Positions 6,178 to 9,578 of a stretch of DNA of 9,578 nt are shown here, piece by piece; position 1 is the stretch's first letter; each line of letters starts with the position of its first letter. The notes below the pieces were generated by a model that had not been told where the DNA came from, did no database searches, and worked only from the letters and a program-made list of their open reading frames with translations. Made by a program: the position numbers and the translations under genes. Source of the DNA: Candidatus Nitrosopumilus sp. (GTDB lineage: Archaea > Thermoproteota > Nitrososphaeria > Nitrososphaerales > Nitrosopumilaceae); the NCBI GenBank assembly GCA_013203245.1, contig JABMOR010000035.1, forward strand, positions 1 to 9,578. The letters are read 5' to 3'.

Positions 6178-6717
6178 CTTATTTTTTTTTATCAACGAAA
6201 TCATTTTTTCTATTTCATAATCCTTTTCTTTAAAAATCTCATTGATTTTTTCATCTGAAATGATAATCCCCAAATCAATTATTCCCTGCAATGCGCTTTT
6301 TTTTACTTCTGTATTGGAATCTGATAATGCTTCGAGAAAAATTTCTTTAGCTTCTTGAGCCTTTAGATGTCCCAATGCACCAAGTGCACATGATCTGACC
6401 ATAGAACGTTCATCTTTTACAAGTTTGATTATTTTAGGAATGGCAGATGTTTCATTTCTATTTGCTAATACTAGTAATACAAATCCTCTGATGTTTTTAC
6501 TGGCAGCATTCAAATTACCAATTAAAACATTTGAAATTTTATTTTTATTTAATAAAAGTGAACTAAATGCTTCTCCTCTAACTTCAACATCATCATCATC
6601 TAATTTTGAAATTATTTTTTCTAAAATTTCTGGATCATCTATATTATCCAAAGTCTCTAAAATTCTGATTTTTTCTTTACTGTTTCCTGATTCTAAAACT
6701 TTTGAAATATTTTCCAA
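6115..6717 (-). CDS. HEAT-repeat protein; last ~20 codons antisense to tRNA-Ala
   Basis: The reading frame gives 200 residues. Residues 1-177 are a HEAT-type alpha-solenoid with about five helical repeats, clearest at 91-150 (AIPKIIKLVKDERSMVRSCALGALG, then AKEIFLEALSDSNTEVKKSALQGIIDLG). Such proteins are protein-protein scaffolds; no catalytic motif or partner is visible, so the function is unknown. The start is TTG at 6717, the only conventional start before an upstream in-frame stop. Residues 181-200 (WTGRDLNPRSDACHAPILPD) are simply the antisense of the tRNA and are almost certainly not an evolved domain. Just before them is a run of nine A. One more A, or a one-base slip, would bring TAA (6179-6181) into frame and end the protein two bases outside the tRNA. 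The true 3' end is therefore probably near 6179. Confidence 0.7.
   Translation of the reverse strand: MENISKVLESGNSKEKIRILETLDNIDDPEILEKIISKLDDDDVEVRGEAFSSLLLNKNKISNVLIGNLNAASKNIRGFVLLVLANRNETSAIPKIIKLVKDERSMVRSCALGALGHLKAQEAKEIFLEALSDSNTEVKKSALQGIIDLGIIISDEKINEIFKEKDYEIEKMISLIKKNKWTGRDLNPRSDACHAPILPD
6182..6190 (+). terminator. T-run terminator of tRNA-Ala
   Basis: Nine consecutive T begin four bases after the tRNA discriminator base, preceded by CTTA. A poly-T tract of this kind is the usual archaeal termination signal. Read on the other strand, the same tract is the A-run near the end of the HEAT-repeat gene. Confidence 0.65.
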
Positions 6718-6753
6718 GTTCTGACCGAATTCCTTCTTTCTAGTTAATAATGG

Positions 6754-6763
6754 TTAAATATTT
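6754..6763 (-). promoter_or_regulatory. Possible TATA box of the HEAT-repeat gene
   Basis: On the minus strand AAATATTTAA lies about 37-46 bases upstream of the TTG at 6717. It predicts a leader of about 15 bases. An AGAAGGA Shine-Dalgarno-like string lies at 6731-6737, further from the start than usual. Confidence 0.35.
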
Positions 6764-6801
6764 CCAATTATTTTTCATTAAATTAGAAAATATCCTTTTA
6801 A

Positions 6802-6811
6802 CTTTAAATTA
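6802..6811 (+). promoter_or_regulatory. TATA box of alba
   Basis: CTTTAAATTA lies 22-31 bases before the Alba ATG, as expected for a leaderless archaeal transcript. A second AT-rich string, TTAAATA, at 6815-6821 is too close to serve. Confidence 0.5.
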
Positions 6812-6832
6812 TCCTTAAATACCAAATTTTGC

Positions 6833-7120
6833 ATGTCAAATGAAACCCACGACACCGTATTCATTGGTAAGAAACCACTGATGGCATATGTAACATCAGC
6901 GCTAATTCAATTGGCTAACGTACCAAGCGTCAACATCAAAGCTAGAGGACTCAGCATAGGTCGTGCTGTCGATGTAGCTCAAATCATTGCAAGAAAGACA
7001 GAAAATGCAGGCTACACTATCGGAGAAATTAAAATTGACTCAGAACTATTAGAGTCACAAGACGGTAGATCTAGAAACGTTTCAACAATAGAAATTGAAA
7101 TAAAGAGAAGCACAAGCTAG
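6833..7120 (+). CDS. alba: Alba chromatin protein
   Basis: This 95-residue protein belongs to the Alba (Sac10b) family, small dimeric proteins that coat DNA and RNA and are major chromatin components in archaea. The diagnostic N-terminal stretch VFIGKKPLMAYVTSAL (residues 9-24) contains the paired lysines K13-K14, equivalent to the acetylatable, DNA-contacting lysines of Sulfolobus Alba. It is followed by VNIKARGLSIGRAVDVAQIIARK (34-56), the central helix and RG-S-I-RAVD signature, and the C-terminal beta-hairpin IEIEIKR. Length is typical. The ATG at 6833 has no Shine-Dalgarno sequence and stands about 25 bases from a TATA-like box. Its sequence is somewhat richer in G and C than the flanking genes, as expected of a highly expressed gene. 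It is a single-gene unit converging on the lyase gene. Confidence 0.95.
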   Translation: MSNETHDTVFIGKKPLMAYVTSALIQLANVPSVNIKARGLSIGRAVDVAQIIARKTENAGYTIGEIKIDSELLESQDGRSRNVSTIEIEIKRSTS

Positions 7121-7134
7121 TGCCCTTTACTTGA

Positions 7135-7160
7135 ATTTTTTATTTTCTTTTTGATTTTTC
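7135..7160 (+). terminator. T-rich terminator after alba
   Basis: Clusters of four to six T begin about 15 bases after the Alba stop and continue into the end of the convergent lyase gene. They fit archaeal oligo-T termination. There is no hairpin. Confidence 0.45.
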
Positions 7161-8006
7161 GTATTTTTCTTCCATTTTTCTAAACTTTGAAAGTTCAACC
7201 AAGTCGTTGAACTGATCAAAATTTACAATTTTTTGTTTGTACTTTGCAGTGTTACCTGTCTTCTTTAGTTCGGTTAGAATATTCATTGTTGCAAATGTAT
7301 TTGCATACAATACCGATAATGGGTAGAGAATGATATTAAATCCCATTTTACTCAATGTCTCAGCTGAACTCAATGGAGTTGCTCCACCCTCAATCATATT
7401 TGCAACTAGTGGTGCATTGATCTCTTTTCCTATTCTTTTCATTTCATCAATTGATCTTGGTGCTTCAACAAAAACTGCATCTGCCCCTGTTTCTTTATTT
7501 TGTTTTCCACGTTCAATTGCCTCATCTAATCCCTCCGTCGCCCTCGCATCTGTTCTTGCAACAACAATGAAATCTTTGTTCTCTCTTGCATCAATTGCTG
7601 CAGATAACTTCTCTGTGTACTCTTCTTGTGAAATTACTTCTTTTCCTTGCATGTGGCCGCATCGTTTAGGCCATTTCTGGTCTTCTAAGAATATGCCAGA
7701 TGCTCCTGCTGATTCTAATTCCTTTACCAATTTCCAAACACTTAATGCATTTCCGTACCCTGTATCTGAATCAACAATTACTGGTACTGTCACTGCTCTG
7801 CAAATTCTTCTAGCATTATCTACAGTTTCTGCAGCTCCGATAAATCCATAATCTGGCATTCCAAATAATGTGGCAGATGTTCCATATCCTGTTTGAAACA
7901 TTGCATCAAATCCTACTTTCTGAGCAATTTTTGCACCTAGTGCGTCATAAACACCTGGTATCACAAGTGGTTTTTTTGATTTTAACATATTTTTCAAATT
8001 TTTCAT
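7140..8006 (-). CDS. Isocitrate/2-methylisocitrate lyase-family enzyme
   Basis: This 288-residue TIM-barrel enzyme belongs to the ICL/PEP mutase superfamily. Visible features are GVYDALGAKIAQKVGFDA (18-35), the metal-binding VDSDTGYG (78-85), IFLEDQ (105-110), the catalytic-loop KRCGH (114-118), VARTDA (149-154), FVEAP (179-183) and ANMIEGGATPL (202-212). The cysteine in KRCGH is the general acid of true C-C lyases, which argues for a lyase of methylisocitrate (PrpB-like) or isocitrate rather than a mutase or phosphonate enzyme. Length fits PrpB (about 290) rather than the much longer classical isocitrate lyase. The C-terminus ends in a basic EEKYEKSKRK tail. No methylcitrate-cycle partner (prpC, prpD) is beside it, so the substrate is uncertain. 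The ATG at 8006 has a TATA-like box 20-30 bases upstream, giving a leaderless transcript. Confidence 0.85.
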   Translation of the reverse strand: MKNLKNMLKSKKPLVIPGVYDALGAKIAQKVGFDAMFQTGYGTSATLFGMPDYGFIGAAETVDNARRICRAVTVPVIVDSDTGYGNALSVWKLVKELESAGASGIFLEDQKWPKRCGHMQGKEVISQEEYTEKLSAAIDARENKDFIVVARTDARATEGLDEAIERGKQNKETGADAVFVEAPRSIDEMKRIGKEINAPLVANMIEGGATPLSSAETLSKMGFNIILYPLSVLYANTFATMNILTELKKTGNTAKYKQKIVNFDQFNDLVELSKFRKMEEKYEKSKRK

Positions 8007-8025
8007 AATTGTATTCTTTTTCTGA

Positions 8026-8036
8026 ATTATTTATGA
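8026..8036 (-). promoter_or_regulatory. Possible TATA box of the lyase gene
   Basis: On the minus strand TCATAAATAAT lies 20-30 bases upstream of the ATG at 8006, consistent with leaderless transcription. The whole 8007-8096 gap is very AT-rich and holds no gene. Confidence 0.4.
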
Positions 8037-8096
8037 TTTTAATACCTGAAAATTTAATTAACATTGAATTTATTTTAAAATAAAAATATTCTGTAA

Positions 8097-8606
8097 TTAC
8101 TCAATCTTGATTTCTTTGCCTTTTTTCTTCACTTCTTTTTCTTGAACTTTTTTTAGTTCAGATTCTAGGAATTGTTTGTATTTGTCGGTCTCCTCATCTG
8201 TCATATTGGCAAAATTAGAACTTAGAATAGATCCCATTGCCGCAATCTTTTCTAATAGATCTAATACAACAAATCTTCCAACATTCCCTAATCTGAATAA
8301 AACCTCTAATTGCTTTTTTACGATGTCGTTTACTTTGTCTACATCTGCTGCTGTGTCATTTCCTTTCTTTGTTAGTTGATATTTTCCATCTTTGGTTTCT
8401 TCAATTAATCCTTCATCTAGTAATCTACCTAACAATGGATAAATCAATCCAGGCGAAGGTTTCCAAATTCCGTTACTTTGCTCAACTGCATAATCGATAA
8501 TCTCTTTTCCTGTATGTGGAGTTTTTTTCAACAGTTCTAAAATGAAATATCTTGAAAATCCTCTAGGAACTGAACTGCCTACTCTCTGAAACCACTCGGA
8601 AATCAT
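8097..8606 (-). CDS. PadR-family winged-helix transcriptional regulator
   Basis: From ATG 8606 the protein has 169 residues. The N-terminal half is a PadR winged helix: FSRYFILELLKKTPHTGKEIIDYAVEQSNGIWKPSPGLIYPLLGRLLDEGLIEE. It includes the family's PSPG-IYPLL recognition-helix motif and a wing ending GKYQLTKKG. The C-terminal half is helical (a probable dimerisation coiled coil) and ends in a lysine/glutamate-rich tail. PadR proteins are usually ligand- or stress-responsive repressors. The frame stays open to GTG 8621, which would add five residues encoded inside the palindromic element. I prefer ATG 8606 because the palindrome then lies wholly upstream, the TATA-like box is at the right distance, and the conserved domain starts well after. 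The effector is unknown. The gene is divergent from the sdhA-like gene. Confidence 0.85.
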   Translation of the reverse strand: MISEWFQRVGSSVPRGFSRYFILELLKKTPHTGKEIIDYAVEQSNGIWKPSPGLIYPLLGRLLDEGLIEETKDGKYQLTKKGNDTAADVDKVNDIVKKQLEVLFRLGNVGRFVVLDLLEKIAAMGSILSSNFANMTDEETDKYKQFLESELKKVQEKEVKKKGKEIKIE

Positions 8607-8628
8607 CACTAGTGATATCACTAGTGAT
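8605..8628. promoter_or_regulatory. Tandem palindrome operator at the PadR start
   Basis: Two back-to-back copies of the perfect 12-base palindrome ATCACTAGTGAT (8605-8616 and 8617-8628) together form a perfect 24-base palindrome. It sits between the TATA-like box and the PadR ATG, across the expected transcription start. Binding there would block RNA polymerase. PadR autoregulation is the natural reading, but no binding data can be seen here. Confidence 0.7.
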
Positions 8629-8640
8629 ATATTTTAATAT
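8629..8640 (-). promoter_or_regulatory. TATA box of the PadR gene
   Basis: On the minus strand ATATTAAAATAT lies 23-34 bases upstream of ATG 8606 and directly abuts the tandem palindrome. This spacing predicts a leaderless message starting at or near the ATG. Confidence 0.5.
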
Positions 8641-8663
8641 TTACGATCATGCCTGCAATTACT

Positions 8664-8672
8664 ACATATTTA
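8664..8672 (+). promoter_or_regulatory. Possible TATA box of the sdhA-like gene
   Basis: CATATTTAT lies 29-37 bases before the ATG at 8701, predicting a start site a few bases upstream of the ATG. There is no clear Shine-Dalgarno sequence. Confidence 0.5.
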
Positions 8673-8700
8673 TCTCACCTAAAGCAAGTTTGACTGAAAA

Positions 8701-9578
8701 ATGGTAGATTCAATAGAATTTGATTTGATTATTTGTGGTTCTGGCTTAGCAGGTTTGCGTGCTGCAATTGCTGCCGCCAAAAAAGGCCCTCACCTCAAAA
8801 TTGGAGTTGTTTCCAAAGTACAAGTTATGCGTTCCCATTCTGTTTCCGCAGAAGGTGGAACTGCAGCAGTTCTTTTTGAAGATGAAGGTGATACAATTGA
8901 ATCACACATCTATGATACCGTCAAAGGAAGCGATTTTCTTGCAGACCAAGATGTTGCTGAAAGACTATGTGTTGAAATGCCACAAGAAATCCATCAACTA
9001 GATCATTGGGGAATGCCGTGGTCAAGACGACCTGATGGAAGAATTGATCAAAGAAACTTTGGTGGTTATAGTTTTCCTAGAGCAACGTATGCATCAGATA
9101 AAGTTGGCTTCTTTGAAATGCAAACTTTGTATGACACATGTCAAAAATTTGAAAATATTGAATATCTAAACGAATGGTTTGTTACATCAATTATTCATGA
9201 TGGAAAACGATTCATGGGTGTTACTGCAATTGAATTAGGTTCTGGTACATTTTACACAATCAAAGGAAAAGCTCTTATCATTGCAACTGGTGGTGCAGGG
9301 CGATTATACAGCTTTTCTACTTATGCTCTTTCTTCAACTCCTGATGGTTTGGATATGGGATTACGTGCTGGTATGGCACTCAAAGATATGGAATTTGTTC
9401 AATTTCATCCGACTGGAATTTTACCATCTGGAATTCTAATTACTGAAGGTGCAAGAGGTGAAGGTGGCTATCTTCTTAACAACAAAGGTGAACGATTTAT
9501 GAAAACATATGCCGCCGGTAAAATGGAATTAGCTCCACGAGATATTCTATCAAGATCAATTATGACCGAAATTGAAGA
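8701..9578 (+). CDS. sdhA: Succinate dehydrogenase/fumarate reductase flavoprotein subunit (3' end outside window)
   Basis: The frame is open from ATG 8701 to the right edge, giving 292 codons of an expected 560-600. This is the FAD subunit of complex II, oxidising succinate to fumarate and passing electrons to an iron-sulfur subunit. Visible motifs are the Rossmann loop GSGLAG at 13-18 and RSHSVSAEGG at 44-53, whose His46 matches the histidine that binds FAD covalently. Further on are ATGGAG before the mid-region, HPTG at 236-239, TEGARGEGGYLLNNKGERF from 248, and RDILSRSI from R280, equivalent to the catalytic arginine segment. The cap domain and C-terminus lie outside the window. In this lineage the enzyme serves the citric acid cycle and the 3-hydroxypropionate/4-hydroxybutyrate route. 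The GDGxG-less start and conserved flavin histidine favour SdhA over L-aspartate oxidase. Confidence 0.9.
   Translation, partial: MVDSIEFDLIICGSGLAGLRAAIAAAKKGPHLKIGVVSKVQVMRSHSVSAEGGTAAVLFEDEGDTIESHIYDTVKGSDFLADQDVAERLCVEMPQEIHQLDHWGMPWSRRPDGRIDQRNFGGYSFPRATYASDKVGFFEMQTLYDTCQKFENIEYLNEWFVTSIIHDGKRFMGVTAIELGSGTFYTIKGKALIIATGGAGRLYSFSTYALSSTPDGLDMGLRAGMALKDMEFVQFHPTGILPSGILITEGARGEGGYLLNNKGERFMKTYAAGKMELAPRDILSRSIMTEIE

Noticed and set aside
7330..7851. 173-codon open frame on the plus strand
   Set aside because: It lies wholly antisense to the well-supported lyase gene and its translation shows low-complexity Ser/Ala/Pro composition typical of a shadow frame.
8069..8084. 16-base palindrome TTTATTTTAAAATAAA between the PadR and lyase genes
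   Set aside because: Made only of A and T in a very AT-rich gap, so symmetry is expected by chance; it may simply be part of the PadR 3' end signal.
8759..9001. 80-codon open frame on the plus strand inside the sdhA-like gene
   Set aside because: It is a different frame of the same strand; the main frame is open to the window edge and matches the flavoprotein family throughout.
1..9578. Mobile element, phage, CRISPR or defence island
   Set aside because: No transposase, integrase, cas gene, regularly spaced repeat or att-like duplication beside the tRNA was seen; the tRNA 3' end is not repeated nearby in the window.

Overview
The window looks like a stretch of an AT-rich (about one third G+C by eye) marine ammonia-oxidising archaeon of the Nitrosopumilus type (Nitrososphaerota/Thaumarchaeota). 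The archaeal signals are a Hel308 helicase C-terminus, an Alba chromatin protein, an archaeal-type polyprenyl-phosphate sugar-1-phosphate transferase, an archaeal Trm112-like protein, a tRNA without encoded CCA, and start codons lying about 25-30 bases downstream of TATA-like boxes with little or no leader. The genus is an inference from overall resemblance; no marker gene settles it.

Layout. Positions 1-1846 (+) form a tight run: the 3' end of hel308, a GT4-type membrane glycosyl-1-phosphate transferase, and a two-helix small membrane protein. They are joined by adjacent or overlapping stop and start codons. Facing them tail to tail with a 4-base overlap is a (-) strand operon, 4443 to 1843: a class IV (branched-chain) aminotransferase, a Gfo/Idh/MocA sugar dehydrogenase of WbpB/WlbA type, a Trm112-like protein, and a WbpD-like hexapeptide acetyltransferase. 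The two blocks together suggest surface or lipid-linked glycan synthesis, with a possible 2,3-diacetamido-uronic acid sugar. Next on (-) come a TNxH-type nucleotidyltransferase-like gene (4479-5081) and a ferredoxin-NADP reductase-like flavoprotein (5133-5978).

Positions 5979-6103 are a control region with two 22-bp inverted repeats, followed by tRNA-Ala(GGC) on (+). A HEAT-repeat gene on (-) runs into the antisense of this tRNA. Alba (6833-7120, +) has its own leaderless promoter and converges on an isocitrate/methylisocitrate lyase-family enzyme (-). A PadR-family regulator (-) has a striking tandem 12-bp palindrome at its start and is divergent from a succinate dehydrogenase/fumarate reductase flavoprotein gene (8701 onward, +), which runs off the right edge.

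Most of the window is ordinary core metabolism. No CRISPR array, transposon, phage gene or clear defence system is visible. The best leads are the PadR operator, the inverted repeats upstream of the reductase gene, the HEAT/tRNA antisense overlap with a homopolymer that may hide the true stop, and the mixed sugar/Trm112/aminotransferase operon.
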